Origin: Aeriscardovia sp.
Lineage (GTDB): Bacteria; Actinomycetota; Actinomycetes; Actinomycetales; Bifidobacteriaceae
Direction of reading: 5' to 3'
NCBI GenBank assembly: GCA_017405305.1
Contig: JAFRAT010000009.1
Span: 124,001-188,000, forward strand
DNA: 64,000 bases
Shown here: piece after piece, positions 1-8,979 of the stretch
Layout: each line of letters opens with the position of its first letter
Position numbering within the stretch: position 1 is the first letter of the stretch
Notes under the pieces: generated by a model
Told to the model about the DNA's origin: nothing
Seen by the model: only the letters and a program-made list of their open reading frames with translations
Databases searched by the model: none
Translations under genes and position numbers: made by a program

Positions 1-341
1 AACGCCTTCTGCGAACTCTGGCACGCTGCGAGCGCCGACCGGTGCTCATGCCACTGGTCGAACTTCCACAGTCCTACGCCCGCGCCAACGCACACGGCCA
101 GCACCATGAGCATCATGATCCAAGCGCGCCGATAGTTTCGCGGAGCCGGCTTTGGACCGTCGGCGTTGTCCGGAACGTCGGCGAAGGCGGCGGCATGGTC
201 GGACGGTCCGCCATCGGCTAGAGCAGGCTCAACCGATTCGGGTTCAGTCGATTCAGATTCTGCTGTCATCTGCGGCTCCTCGTCGTCCGTCAGCTCCGCT
301 TCGTTCGTTGGCACAGCCTTGCACGGATTCCTCTGCTTCAT
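1..341 (-). CDS. Membrane protein with acidic cytoplasmic N-terminus (partial, cut by window edge)
   Basis: The reading frame runs off the left edge, so only the N-terminal ~113 residues are visible. They comprise an acidic, low-complexity segment rich in Glu, Asp, Ser and Pro, a basic RNYRRAW stop-transfer-like patch, one transmembrane helix at about residues 74-92 (IMMLMVLAVCVGAGVGLW), and the beginning of an extracytoplasmic part containing AACQSSQKA. I do not recognise a family. The start is doubtful: ATG at 341 is in frame, but a better ribosome site (GGGAGA) precedes an ATG at 381 that opens a different frame (MSEAEAELASKQ...), equally acidic. One indel between about 290 and 340 would fuse them, so either a frameshift or a sequencing error is possible. 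It could be a bifidobacterial one-pass protein with a Cys-containing outer domain; function unknown. Confidence 0.55.
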   Translation of the reverse strand, partial: MKQRNPCKAVPTNEAELTDDEEPQMTAESESTEPESVEPALADGGPSDHAAAFADVPDNADGPKPAPRNYRRAWIMMLMVLAVCVGAGVGLWKFDQWHEHRSALAACQSSQKA

Positions 342-522
342 TCGGCTGCTTGCTTGCCAGTTCGGCTTCGGCTTCAGACATGGTTCTCCCTTTTCTCGTA
401 TGTGCGTCCGTACCAAAATACGGCAAGGCCATGAAACAGACGACCGCCAAATCGCGTATCTGTCTCATAGCCTTTCGGCTACGCCGAAGGCCTATAACGA
501 GGCTGAAGGCATTCGGCCCTCG

Positions 523-1094
523 TTATCTTGTTCGGGGAGGTTTCACAGCGGGAATCTCCCTGATGCTTTTCTTGCACGGCGCTCGTTCTTTTAGAGCGAT
601 GCTACTCTGCTCGAGACGGTCTTTGTTGGAGCTCGCCTGTGTTGGCAGATTGATTCCTTTTTGAATCGCTTTCCGCGCAGCATCGCATTGATCGCTATAC
701 GTCTCATCTGCCAATGGCATCGCGGAGCGGATGCCGAAGAATGCAAAGACACTGCTTATTTGGTCAAATCTTTATATCCGATGAAGTCGGAGGAACCGCT
801 GTCCTCCTTCAAACTGGCTTCCAGCGTGCAGCTCCGACGATCTGATAACCCGCTACACATCTCTTTGAGACCTTTACCGATATCGAGCGGAACGACCATG
901 TCAAGCCCATCGTCCGGGTTCTTCAGACGCATGTGTGTCATGCCGATCTTCCAGAACTTCTGCGAAAATGCCGGGACCATCGCCTCTGGAAGAAGTCGAT
1001 TCCGACACGCCCCGGCACAGCTTACGGGAATGCGGCATCGCCGTCGAACCGTGAAATCGCGCAAGCCCGCACACTCAATCCACGGCTGCTGCAT
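523..1094 (-). pseudogene. Remnants of a decayed protein-coding gene
   Basis: Two adjacent minus-strand reading frames look protein-like but neither is a complete gene. The upstream one (1094-756) becomes plausible near its end (KNPDDGLDMVVPLDIGKGLK, then GSSDFIGYKDLTK). The downstream one ends at 523 and continues in the next frame with SSVFAFFGIRSAMPLADE, then YSDQCDAARKAIQKG and a second cysteine about 40 residues later (APCKKS). Its Cys-to-Cys spacing is loosely like the start of the outer domain of the partial gene at 1-341, so it may be a relic of a related gene; that is a guess. No ribosome site precedes the frames. I could not name the family. Confidence 0.3.
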
Positions 1095-1451
1095 TCCCGC
1101 TAAATACCGGAATACAGCAGCGATAACGACTCGGCGTTTTGGAGGCCGTCAAGGCGGCACCATCATTGATTTCCGGCTCCCGTTCCATTCTCCGCGGATA
1201 TTCCGCGGACTGCTCCGGCAGAACCAGTCCGCGAGAACTATTATGATGTTTCTCCAAGAACCACTCCGTGAAATGATAAATTCTCGTCCGTACTAGTTCT
1301 ATATCCGGATTCTGCCCCCCATTGTGCTCCGAGTCACCAACACCGAATATGCTTCATCCACTTCCACTTCGCGAACGCGCCGCATGTACTTCCGAACTGG
1401 GATAGCTGTCCGTTTTATGTTCACAGATGAAGCCGATATGACCGCATCGAA

Positions 1452-1721
1452 TCAGCAAATCAAGACGACCGCAGAAACAGACGCCTGCGTCAGCACATCG
1501 ATGTCAGCGCCCTTCTCAGGTGCGCAGAGCACCAATGTTCCGCCGCAGAGCACCAATGTTCCGCTCCTGAGATAATCAACCATCAAATCGACGCACGCCG
1601 GACCACAGCCATTGGCATCGCGCAGCATCCATGCGAACAGCTCCGTCAAAAAAGCCTTTGCGGGATTTTTCTGGCATCGGCGCACAGTTTTTCGAACCGC
1701 AGCGAAAACGGACTTGCTCAT
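1452..1721 (-). CDS. Small hypothetical protein (possible remnant) after the capsular glycosyltransferase
   Basis: An 89-residue open frame starts 13 bases beyond the stop of the glycosyltransferase at 1735-2742 and reads in the same direction, so it could be the last gene of that transcript. The visible sequence (LTELFAWMLRDANGCGPACV, then VDYLRSGTLVLC) looks protein-like but matches no family I know. Within it a seven-residue unit (TLVLCGG / TLVLCAP) is encoded by a 21-base tandem repeat. No ribosome-binding site is evident ahead of the ATG. It is equally likely to be a leftover of a larger gene. Confidence 0.25.
   Translation of the reverse strand: MSKSVFAAVRKTVRRCQKNPAKAFLTELFAWMLRDANGCGPACVDLMVDYLRSGTLVLCGGTLVLCAPEKGADIDVLTQASVSAVVLIC
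1524..1564. repeat. Two-copy 21-bp tandem repeat
   Basis: The unit GCAGAGCACCAATGTTCCGC occurs at 1524-1543 and again at 1545-1564, a period of 21 bases. The period is a multiple of three and therefore adds seven codons in the small frame at 1452-1721 without shifting it. Confidence 0.8.
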
Positions 1722-1734
1722 CGCACAGGCACAC

Positions 1735-2742
1735 TTATCGATTCCCTAGCGCATTTTTGAGTGCAGCTGCCAGCGTCGGTTCCCCATCAGACGTACGAAG
1801 CGGATACTGCGACTTCCAGCTGAGTTTGTAAGCCCATGTTTGGTTACTGGCAAAGAAATGCGATACAGCGTCATCCGTGCATGGCTCCCCATCCAGCAGA
1901 TAGTCTCCAAGGATTTCGCAATCATAGTTATTGTCAGGAATCGCATCATATTCCTTGGCCGCTTCCGGAACCAGATCCCGAGCCAGCTTCGCGATGTAGA
2001 ACATCAAAAAGTATTCGATGAGAGTGTCGTAAGTATCCCAGTATTTCATCAAACAGTCATTGATGAATGAATACGTCGCGGAATGCGGATGCGCAGCGAG
2101 AAGATAACTTTGATAGCACGTGGAATCCACAACGACGTTGCTGTACCGGAAATTGCTATTCAGCCCTTTGACATTGAAAATCGGGCGCTCGAAAACATAA
2201 TCAGGTATTGCCTTTGTCAAAAGAATCGTGGAATCGACCCACATGCCGCCATTCTCCGTCAGCAATCGAGTCCGAAGAATGTCAGAGAATTGCTGAATCG
2301 GCAGACTCCCCGCCTCCACGCGACGCACAATGCCCTCAGGAATCGAGCAGTAATCGGCATAGTTATGCCAATCCAGAAGAATCACCGGATGGCCATTAGC
2401 ATGCCTTTTCGTATTCGCGACTAATTCCCGGACTACTTGAGGCGCTGAATTGATTCCCTGCTTCCAGAAAATCCAAATCGGAGCCGTTTCCGGCGAATAT
2501 CCAGCATCCGGCGGAAGCGAACCGAGACTCTGGTACTTCTGGATCTCGGGCCGGAAAAAATCCATCGCCCAAGGCAAAAGGTATTCGTTCTTCTTATCGA
2601 GGAAACGCTTCGACATCGGCTTCCCCGCTCTTTTTGAGATTTCTCTGCCGATCATGAACTCGGTCTCCGCGAAAGCATAGGGAAAAGAAAAATCTCGAGA
2701 ATGCCGGAGAAAACGAGCGATATATTCCGATATAGACGCCAT
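1735..2742 (-). CDS. Capsular polysaccharide glycosyltransferase (Caps_synth / PF05704-like)
   Basis: Predicted cytoplasmic glycosyltransferase of 335 residues that would add a sugar from a nucleotide donor to the growing surface-polysaccharide repeat unit. The family pattern is clear: PIWIFWKQGINSAPQVVREL, a short insert, then ILLDWHNYADY, and the FSDILRTRLLTENGGMWVDS block, in which NGGMWVDS carries the acidic residue expected to hold the metal-sugar nucleotide. There is no membrane segment. AAGGAAG lies seven bases ahead of the ATG. It sits just downstream of the Wzy-like gene on the same strand (36-base gap), so both are probably co-transcribed. The acceptor and sugar cannot be told from sequence. 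Confidence 0.82.
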   Translation of the reverse strand: MASISEYIARFLRHSRDFSFPYAFAETEFMIGREISKRAGKPMSKRFLDKKNEYLLPWAMDFFRPEIQKYQSLGSLPPDAGYSPETAPIWIFWKQGINSAPQVVRELVANTKRHANGHPVILLDWHNYADYCSIPEGIVRRVEAGSLPIQQFSDILRTRLLTENGGMWVDSTILLTKAIPDYVFERPIFNVKGLNSNFRYSNVVVDSTCYQSYLLAAHPHSATYSFINDCLMKYWDTYDTLIEYFLMFYIAKLARDLVPEAAKEYDAIPDNNYDCEILGDYLLDGEPCTDDAVSHFFASNQTWAYKLSWKSQYPLRTSDGEPTLAAALKNALGNR

Positions 2743-2778
2743 TTCATGCTTCCTTTTTCATGACAGTAACTCTTGCAA

Positions 2779-4140
2779 TCAATCAATCGCATGCCGGCCA
2801 ATTAATGCTTTCCCCCAGTCTTTTGCCGTAAAGGCATAAGACATGGCCAAAACAACGGCAAACAACGGGTTGTCCCCGACAATAGCGACCACAAAAAGCA
2901 CGCATTCGATGGTAATGAACACAAAGAAACGCATATTCCTGAGCTCGATGCTCTGCCAAATGAAACGCAGCAACGGATAGCAATACAAGCTCAGCAGCAA
3001 AAGACCACCCTCATGAGCCAGCTGGAACATCGATGTGGAATTGCCGTAGCTGGTAATGCCAGATCCCACCAATGGCGAAGAGAGGAAAGCGGATATGCCG
3101 ACAGTGAAGCCCTCCATATGGCCATTCAAGGAACCAATATTGGATTTCGTTACCAGCTCGTATCTGGCGTAAAGAGGAGCGACGACAACAATGCCCACAA
3201 TGAAAAGCCATTTCAGGAACGCCGCCATCATCGACCTGTTCTTCAAATCCACGAACCGTTTCGAATAGAAAAACGACATCAGCAATACAGCCGGAAGACA
3301 GATATATGCCGTCGTCGACGCCGTGCAGAAATCGCTTAATGCGAAAGTCACAACAATCCACGGCCTTGTCTGAGGCACGAGAAAGAGTTCGATCATCAAC
3401 CCTGTCAGAAACGCCAGATTCGCGGCAGGCCCCTCCACGAAGAAGAGAAGATACCGCCAGGTATGCAAACCGAGCAGATCCCCTGGCTGAATTTCAAAGA
3501 CCAGTCCCAGAAGACCTTCCGCTTGACGACGCCCTCCCCAAATAAAAGGCACGGAGAACTTAGGAAGAGGCACATGCAGCAGCACTCCAACGACGTAAAC
3601 CACCAACCCAATGGCGGAAATCAACGCGAAGACCAAAGTCAAACGGGACAGGTAGATCCTCCGGAAATGCCTAACGCCCATGGAGGCGAACAGGAACGTA
3701 TACATCGGGACCAATGCGCAGAGATAGAACAGCTTCTGCGCCATATAAACCATCCCGCCATCCGGTATGCCTGCGAAAAGGTCGATCAGCGCAATGAAAA
3801 GACCGCCGATCGCGGCGATGGCAATCGCTTTCATGTAGTTTTCCCGCATCTTCTGCCGCTCGGAGAACCGTACCAACGCAAGAGCCGACAGCAGCAATAG
3901 GATTTCGAAAACCACGATGACAGCGTTCGACATCCTGAAGTACACGCTGTACGAGCTGAAAATCACAATGAGAACATTGATATACTCCAGTGCCGTTCTC
4001 CGCTTTTCATCCCTTGCCCGCTCTTTATCGGCCTGGATCCGACGGTTTCGTTCTTGGGATTTCAGCAGCGCTGCAGCAGCCTCAGAATACATAGTACGAA
4101 TATGTACTCGGAGGAACTGACAGCCGGCAGCTGCCTGCAT
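2779..4140 (-). CDS. Wzy-like O-antigen/capsule polymerase, multi-pass membrane protein
   Basis: A 453-residue protein with a basic cytoplasmic N-terminus (KSQERNRRIQADKERARDEK) followed by about eleven hydrophobic segments and a large loop containing NIGSLNGHMEGF and SSPLVGSGITSYGNS. This layout (many helices, one long outer loop with glycines, poorly conserved sequence) is that of Wzy repeat-unit polymerases, which join undecaprenyl-linked oligosaccharides outside the membrane. The call rests on topology and on its place between glycosyltransferases near a Wzx flippase. Start uncertain: ATG 4140 has a weak GGAAAA ahead, ATG 4092 (MYSEAAAALL) has none. It is divergent from the gene at 4184 with a gap of under 100 bases. 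Confidence 0.72.
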   Translation of the reverse strand: MQAAAGCQFLRVHIRTMYSEAAAALLKSQERNRRIQADKERARDEKRRTALEYINVLIVIFSSYSVYFRMSNAVIVVFEILLLLSALALVRFSERQKMRENYMKAIAIAAIGGLFIALIDLFAGIPDGGMVYMAQKLFYLCALVPMYTFLFASMGVRHFRRIYLSRLTLVFALISAIGLVVYVVGVLLHVPLPKFSVPFIWGGRRQAEGLLGLVFEIQPGDLLGLHTWRYLLFFVEGPAANLAFLTGLMIELFLVPQTRPWIVVTFALSDFCTASTTAYICLPAVLLMSFFYSKRFVDLKNRSMMAAFLKWLFIVGIVVVAPLYARYELVTKSNIGSLNGHMEGFTVGISAFLSSPLVGSGITSYGNSTSMFQLAHEGGLLLLSLYCYPLLRFIWQSIELRNMRFFVFITIECVLFVVAIVGDNPLFAVVLAMSYAFTAKDWGKALIGRHAID

Positions 4141-4183
4141 TTTTCCAGATGCTTATCTCAGCAAATCCAATCTTCGTAATACT

Positions 4184-5218
4184 GTGGTGCCCGTGACGAA
4201 GTACGTGATTTGCGAAACAAATGCACTGGAACATGAGAACAACGCCGGCCCTAAAGCCAGAATCGATATTTCGCAGATTGCCCTCTCCAGTGGATGGAAA
4301 CCGCTTGTTGTCCGATCGGAATTTCCACAAAACCGTTTTTCCGCCTTCGTTCCTGTCTTCAATGACTATGCCAGGATAGCGCACTCCTTGCGCCGCGATG
4401 ACATTCTTCTTCTTCAGTTCCCTCTTGGAACTTATTTGCCCGTCTCCATTCCAGTTCTGCCATTGCTGCGACTGGCAAAACGCAAAGGAGTCAAAATCAT
4501 CGAGCTCATCCATGATCTCGACAGCATCCGCGGACGCAGCAATTACTACGAAAAACATTATTTCGCGCTCGCTGATGTGCTAATCGCACATAACGAACGC
4601 ATGAAAGCATACCTGGAGCAGCGTTACGACAAGCCTATTGTTTCTTTGGAGATTTTCGACTATCTCGTTCCTGATCCAGCCGCTATCCACCGACCCGAAA
4701 GCGGCATCGACATTGCCGGCACTTTGGATCCGTCCAAAGCCAAGTACGTTTACAAAACAGCCGCGGAGATTCCCGATGCTCCCCTGAACCTGTACGGCAT
4801 CAAGTTCGTCCAATCCTCTCCTGCCCGCAAATGGTATCGAGGCGAATATGCGCCTGACGCGCTTCTCGCCCACTTAATCGGAAAATTCGGATTGGTCTGG
4901 GACGGCGCCAGCACGGAAACCTGCTCTGGTATCTACGGAAAATACCTGAAATACAACGATCCGCACAAGCTTTCCCTCTACTTGGCGTCCAACAAACCCA
5001 TATTCATCTGGGACCAGGCAGCGGAAGCCGACTTTGTCCGAGAACACCATGTTGGCTTCACCGTGCCAACCATCGCAGACGCCATTCAGAAGTTCCATAC
5101 GCTGACGTCAGACGAATATTCAGACCTTCAGAACAACGCGCAAGCCACCGGAGTCCGTCTGCGCGATGGATACTATACAAGGCAGGCCATCGGCAAGAGC
5201 TTGGAAGTCCTTGGCTAA
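4184..5218 (+). CDS. Glycosyltransferase of the Gtf3/galactofuranosyltransferase-like type
   Basis: A soluble GT-B-like protein of about 340 residues. N-terminal half: YVICETNALEHENNAGPKA, then LLQFPLGTYLPVSIPVL and KIIELIHDLDSIRG. C-terminal half: GIKFVQSSPARKWYRGEYAP, FGLVWDGASTETCSG, KYNDPHKLSLYLASNKPIFI and a closing helix region. The GLVWDG and NDPHKLS..LA..KP motifs are typical of the glucosyltransferase 3 / beta-1,6-galactofuranosyltransferase group of surface-polysaccharide enzymes. It uses GTG (4184 or, more probably, 4193); no Shine-Dalgarno is visible, but TAATAC at 4177-4182 could be a -10 element giving a very short leader. It is the only plus-strand glycosyltransferase of the cluster. 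Confidence 0.75.
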   Translation: MVPVTKYVICETNALEHENNAGPKARIDISQIALSSGWKPLVVRSEFPQNRFSAFVPVFNDYARIAHSLRRDDILLLQFPLGTYLPVSIPVLPLLRLAKRKGVKIIELIHDLDSIRGRSNYYEKHYFALADVLIAHNERMKAYLEQRYDKPIVSLEIFDYLVPDPAAIHRPESGIDIAGTLDPSKAKYVYKTAAEIPDAPLNLYGIKFVQSSPARKWYRGEYAPDALLAHLIGKFGLVWDGASTETCSGIYGKYLKYNDPHKLSLYLASNKPIFIWDQAAEADFVREHHVGFTVPTIADAIQKFHTLTSDEYSDLQNNAQATGVRLRDGYYTRQAIGKSLEVLG

Positions 5219-5231
5219 TTTTGTAAACCAA

Positions 5232-5264
5232 AGGCCGTTGAAGACCACGATGCTCCAACGGCCT
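5232..5264. terminator. Bidirectional terminator hairpin between convergent glycosyltransferase genes
   Basis: A 9-bp perfect stem (AGGCCGTTG at 5232-5240 with CAACGGCCT at 5256-5264) with a 15-base loop. It lies between the end of the plus-strand gene (5218) and the end of the minus-strand gene (5312). On the minus strand the stem is followed by TTTGGTTT. Confidence 0.6.
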
Positions 5265-5311
5265 GGTCTTGTGGCTTAATCCCGAGTTGACTGCGGACCT
5301 CGAGGGCTGTG

Positions 5312-6334
5312 TCACAACAGTAAATACAGCCCATAGGCTTTTAGCCGAAGAAGCGTAATCTTGACTCTATCGGCTCCGGAAAACCAAGATAATTTGCAAT
5401 GCTTCAGAGCTTCCGCATACGGGTGCGAATGAACCAACTGTTTTATCCGCTGTACTTTGGCTTTTCTACTGCTATGATTATTCTCATTTTTGATACCGGC
5501 ATAAATAATCCAAAAGATAAACCTCACTTCATGATGAATGAGCGCGCGCTGCACTCGGGAATTGGACTGGTATGGCGCGATCTTCTTGCCCATATAAGCA
5601 AGAAAATCCATTACTTGTTTTTCGGCATACGGCCGGTATTGATGTATTGCCGATCCATCATGATCGGCAGCATAAATATAAATTGTTCGAGGGCTGTACA
5701 TAAAACGTGCTGCGGGAACGAGAAGAACTTCGAGATTGAAAAGCAAATCTTCGCCCATCGTAATGATTTCTTCCCAAAAGCGCAGATTGTTTGCATCCAA
5801 AAAAGTTCGTTTGTAGGCTTTTCCCCAGGCTGTCTCACGATAAGTAGTAACACCTGCGACAATGTCTAGAAATGCGTTTTCTCGTTCTCGATCACTAATT
5901 AAGCGCGCATGAGAGCCTTCGAACACATTACTCGTTTGGACACGACCGCCATCATGAATCTGCGTATTGCAAAAGCAAACATCCGGCTGCACCGCTAGGA
6001 GCGGAGCGTGCATGTTAGTCAGCGCGTCGGATACTAGGCAATCATCGCTGTCGACGAAAAGGATATAATCGCCAACCGCGTGATTGATGCCTACATTCCG
6101 AGCAGCGGATAGGCCTTTGTTTTGTTGATGAAATACCTGAAATTTGCCATGCTGTGCTGCCCATTCGTCGCAGTACTGTCCCGCTCCGTTTGTCGACCCG
6201 TCATCGACCACAAGAACCTCAAACGAAGGCCCGGCCTGGGAATCGATGCTCTCGAAACAACGCTTCAAATACTTCTGATCCGTATTGAAAACAGGAACAA
6301 CAATACTAAAAAACGGAGTATTAGCAATACTCAT
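5312..6334 (-). CDS. Family 2 (GT-A) glycosyltransferase
   Basis: Cytoplasmic or membrane-associated sugar transferase of 340 residues. The N-terminal GT-A fold is textbook: FFSIVVPVFNTDQKYLKRC, EVLVVDDGSTNG, NKGLSAARNVGI and DYILFVDSDDC, the last giving the DxD-type metal site. Later AWGKAYKRTFL and EEIITMGEDLLFN match the usual acceptor-binding region with its ED motif. The start at 6334 is chosen because GAGGGG precedes it; an upstream ATG at 6358 has no good site. It follows the next gene in the cluster by 34 bases, so it is the last gene of the wzx-GT-GT transcript. Clearly AT-richer than the core genes of the window. Sugar specificity unknown. Confidence 0.88.
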   Translation of the reverse strand: MSIANTPFFSIVVPVFNTDQKYLKRCFESIDSQAGPSFEVLVVDDGSTNGAGQYCDEWAAQHGKFQVFHQQNKGLSAARNVGINHAVGDYILFVDSDDCLVSDALTNMHAPLLAVQPDVCFCNTQIHDGGRVQTSNVFEGSHARLISDRERENAFLDIVAGVTTYRETAWGKAYKRTFLDANNLRFWEEIITMGEDLLFNLEVLLVPAARFMYSPRTIYIYAADHDGSAIHQYRPYAEKQVMDFLAYMGKKIAPYQSNSRVQRALIHHEVRFIFWIIYAGIKNENNHSSRKAKVQRIKQLVHSHPYAEALKHCKLSWFSGADRVKITLLRLKAYGLYLLL

Positions 6335-6368
6335 TTTCCCCTCTTCCACCATTTGCATTTGACTGCTT

Positions 6369-7436
6369 TCACTCAGCGATTTGCTTCATGCGGACCATAG
6401 CGATTGCTTTGTTGACGCCGTACAACCGCAGCTTCAAGGCCAAAAATGTGATTTTCTTCGCGATGTTGAAGGACGCCGGCGCGTTGCCGGTCAGCGCGGA
6501 ATGGAACATCGGAGCGGCCAGAACATCGGAGAAGACAGCCCTTCGCTGGCGATTGTTCCAGGGAGCATTGCTGTTGAAAACGAAATGCACGTCGACCAGC
6601 AGCAGATGGTACAGCACGTACGTCCGGAACGGGCCGGTGAACCGGGTGTACCCCGCGCATCGTTTCACGTGCTCCCGCATGGCCAGAACAGCGTACACGA
6701 TCTGGTCGCAGTACGCTGCGTTGAAACCGGAGACAGCCGATTCTGCCGAACGTCGGTACTGGTAAACGGGGAAATTGATATAGCCGATGGTCGACGCCGC
6801 CACGCTGGCATCCCAGACGAAAACCGTATCCTCGCCACGAACGAGCGTCCCGTCAAAACGAATAGCATTGTCGACGATGACGTCACGACGGAAAATCTTC
6901 GACCAAACCAAACTAGCACCCTTGTCCGGAGACAGGACGTCCTGCAGCCAGCGCGTTTTCCCGTCGCCGGTCAGAACCTCGTCATGATCAGCGTACGCAT
7001 GTGTTTCCCGGAGATGGATAGCCACTGTCTCATAGGAACCCTGGACAACGTCACACTGATGCGTTTCCCCATAAGAGACCAACGCTTGCAACGCGCCTGG
7101 TAGCAACTGGTCGTCGTCGTCCACGTAGCAGAGCCATGTGCCTCGCGCGGTTGCTGTTCCGCGGTTGCGGGCAGCGGAAACGCCGGCATGCGGCATTCCC
7201 TCCACGCGCAGCATGAAACTGTCGCTGCGCGACTCGTCAGCGAAAGCGGTCAAGGAATCGTATACCGGCCGCTCCGGGAAACCGTCGAACACCACAAGGC
7301 ATTCGACCGTCAGATTTTTCGTCGCCTGCGACCGGACGCTGCGGATGGTGCCCATAAGAGACTGGAAATCAGGACGATAAGCCGGAATGACGACGGAAAC
7401 GACTGGAGCGGCGAATTGCGAACTAGTTGTTTTCAT
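6369..7436 (-). CDS. Family 2 (GT-A) glycosyltransferase
   Basis: A 355-residue sugar transferase. Motifs in order: VVSVVIPAYRPDFQSLMGTI, ECLVVFDGFPE, GVSAARNRGTATARG, LCYVDDDDQLLPGALQ (metal and nucleotide-sugar site) and VRGEDTVFVWDA (catalytic ED region). Compared with the neighbour at 5312-6334, DDGS is replaced by FDGF and the metal motif is DDDD. The ATG at 7436 follows the flippase stop (TGA ending at 7439) by two bases, so translation is probably coupled; AAAGG within the end of wzx can serve as ribosome site. Longer upstream frames exist but overlap the flippase gene and are not supported. A C-terminal basic helix (ITFLALKLRLYGVNKAIAMV) may attach it to the membrane. Confidence 0.86.
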   Translation of the reverse strand: MKTTSSQFAAPVVSVVIPAYRPDFQSLMGTIRSVRSQATKNLTVECLVVFDGFPERPVYDSLTAFADESRSDSFMLRVEGMPHAGVSAARNRGTATARGTWLCYVDDDDQLLPGALQALVSYGETHQCDVVQGSYETVAIHLRETHAYADHDEVLTGDGKTRWLQDVLSPDKGASLVWSKIFRRDVIVDNAIRFDGTLVRGEDTVFVWDASVAASTIGYINFPVYQYRRSAESAVSGFNAAYCDQIVYAVLAMREHVKRCAGYTRFTGPFRTYVLYHLLLVDVHFVFNSNAPWNNRQRRAVFSDVLAAPMFHSALTGNAPASFNIAKKITFLALKLRLYGVNKAIAMVRMKQIAE

Positions 7437-7438
7437 GA

Positions 7439-8959
7439 TCAGCGAGCGCCTTTCTTCAGCATTTTGGCGAAAATCTGATTGATCATCTGGGCCGAGTCTT
7501 CCTTGGTCACGAACGCCAAAGCGTACCAGGGGACGAAGAAGACCACGATACTGACAATCAGTTCTTTCACCGTGGACACTGACCCGATGAATCGCAGCGA
7601 CAGGAATGACAATGCCGTGGCTCCAACAAGACACAGAAGAATCTTGCCGATCTCCGAAAAATGTACGATTCGCCTCAGCTCTTTACGCACAAAGATGAAC
7701 TGGGCAATAAAAACTGTACTTTCCGTCATAAGATAGGCGAAAGCCGCGCCATCAGCGCCGAATCGACCATCAAGAAAGATATTGAGGCCCAAACTAACCG
7801 GTACGCCAAGGCTATTGGCGATAGCCAGCTCCTTTTCCCTCCCCCATGGCGTCAAAATCTGAAAACCGAAAACAACACTTAACGACGCAATGGCCATGGC
7901 AAATCCAGAAAGCTGCAAAGGCAGGATGGATCCGTCGTATTTGGCGGACGACACGAGCACGATCAGCGGCTTGGCGAACACCAGCAGGTAGCAGGCGATG
8001 GCGAAGCTGAGGTTGGTGACGAAGCCCAGGTTCTTCGACAGCAACGCGTCGTAGTCGTCATGGTCTTTCTCCGCGGCGTAGATGGACAGGCGCGATACGG
8101 ACGCGTTGGCGATGCCGCCGACGAAAGCCGAGAGGAACCCGCGAAGCTTGACGGCGAGCTGGTAGAGGCCGACCTGGTAATCGCCGTCCGGAAACATGCC
8201 GAGGATGACGGTGTCGAGCGTCAGGTACACGCTCGAGGAGAGATTGAGCGCACCGAAGGAGAACAGCGGTTTGAGGTGCTGCTTCAGGTTGAGTCGGCCG
8301 ACAGTGCGGAAGTCGACGTACTCGTGCAGCTTGGTAATGTTGAGCAGGTTGTTGCCGCAGGTGACGAACGCCAGGATGAGCGCGTACTGGACGGCGTCGT
8401 CAGCGTGCCGCACGAACAGCAGGATGAACGCGAGCGAAACGACTTTGAAGGCCACGCTGCGCTTGGTGATGTAGCTGTACTGCTCGATGGCTTGATAGAA
8501 CCAATCGACGCCGAACGACATGATGAACGTGTTGGCAAAGAAAATCCAGAAGAACACGGCATGCGCGGCGAACTGCGGGATGAAAAGGATGCAGGCAGCG
8601 AACACGGCGAGCGCCGCGGCGGTGAACACGCCGAGCAGGGCAAGCAGTTCGGTCAGAGTCTGCGCGAGGGCGATGCGGTCTGCGCGGGCTCTGGCGCATT
8701 CGCGGATGCCGTAGGTGGAGATGCCGAAGGTGGCGAAGATAGAAAACCAGCTGGCGGCGTTCTGCGCGAAGCCAACGACGCCGTACCCGGAAACGCTGAG
8801 GATGCGCGTGACATACGGGATGGCGATGAGCGAGACCAGCGCGTTCGACGCGGTGAGGAGCACGTTCATGACGGTGTTATGCTTCACCGACTTGATGTCG
8901 TATTCCTTGAGCTGCCGGAGTTGGATATGTTTTCCATGCACTTTCTTCACATTACTCAA
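7439..8959 (-). CDS. Wzx-type polysaccharide flippase
   Basis: A 506-residue multi-pass protein of the polysaccharide transport (PST/MATE-like) family that would flip undecaprenyl-linked repeat units across the membrane. The conserved start KSVKHNTVMNVLLTASNALV, IAIPYVTRILSVSGYGVVGF and FGISTYGIRECARAR are classic Wzx signatures, followed by about 12-14 hydrophobic helices. The first ~23 residues are an extension ahead of the usual family start. It heads the minus-strand run wzx-GT-GT, and its start lies only 20 bases from that of the divergent phosphatase gene. Composition is mosaic: the half encoded by about 7940-8959 is GC-rich like the core genome, the C-terminal half is AT-richer like the glycosyltransferases. 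Confidence 0.88.
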   Translation of the reverse strand: MSNVKKVHGKHIQLRQLKEYDIKSVKHNTVMNVLLTASNALVSLIAIPYVTRILSVSGYGVVGFAQNAASWFSIFATFGISTYGIRECARARADRIALAQTLTELLALLGVFTAAALAVFAACILFIPQFAAHAVFFWIFFANTFIMSFGVDWFYQAIEQYSYITKRSVAFKVVSLAFILLFVRHADDAVQYALILAFVTCGNNLLNITKLHEYVDFRTVGRLNLKQHLKPLFSFGALNLSSSVYLTLDTVILGMFPDGDYQVGLYQLAVKLRGFLSAFVGGIANASVSRLSIYAAEKDHDDYDALLSKNLGFVTNLSFAIACYLLVFAKPLIVLVSSAKYDGSILPLQLSGFAMAIASLSVVFGFQILTPWGREKELAIANSLGVPVSLGLNIFLDGRFGADGAAFAYLMTESTVFIAQFIFVRKELRRIVHFSEIGKILLCLVGATALSFLSLRFIGSVSTVKELIVSIVVFFVPWYALAFVTKEDSAQMINQIFAKMLKKGAR

Positions 8960-8979
8960 GCGGCGGTAAATTGAAGTCT

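Noticed and set aside
8060..8974. 304-residue plus-strand open frame across the wzx 5' half
   Set aside because: Charged, biased composition typical of an antisense frame of GC-rich DNA; wzx has clear family motifs.
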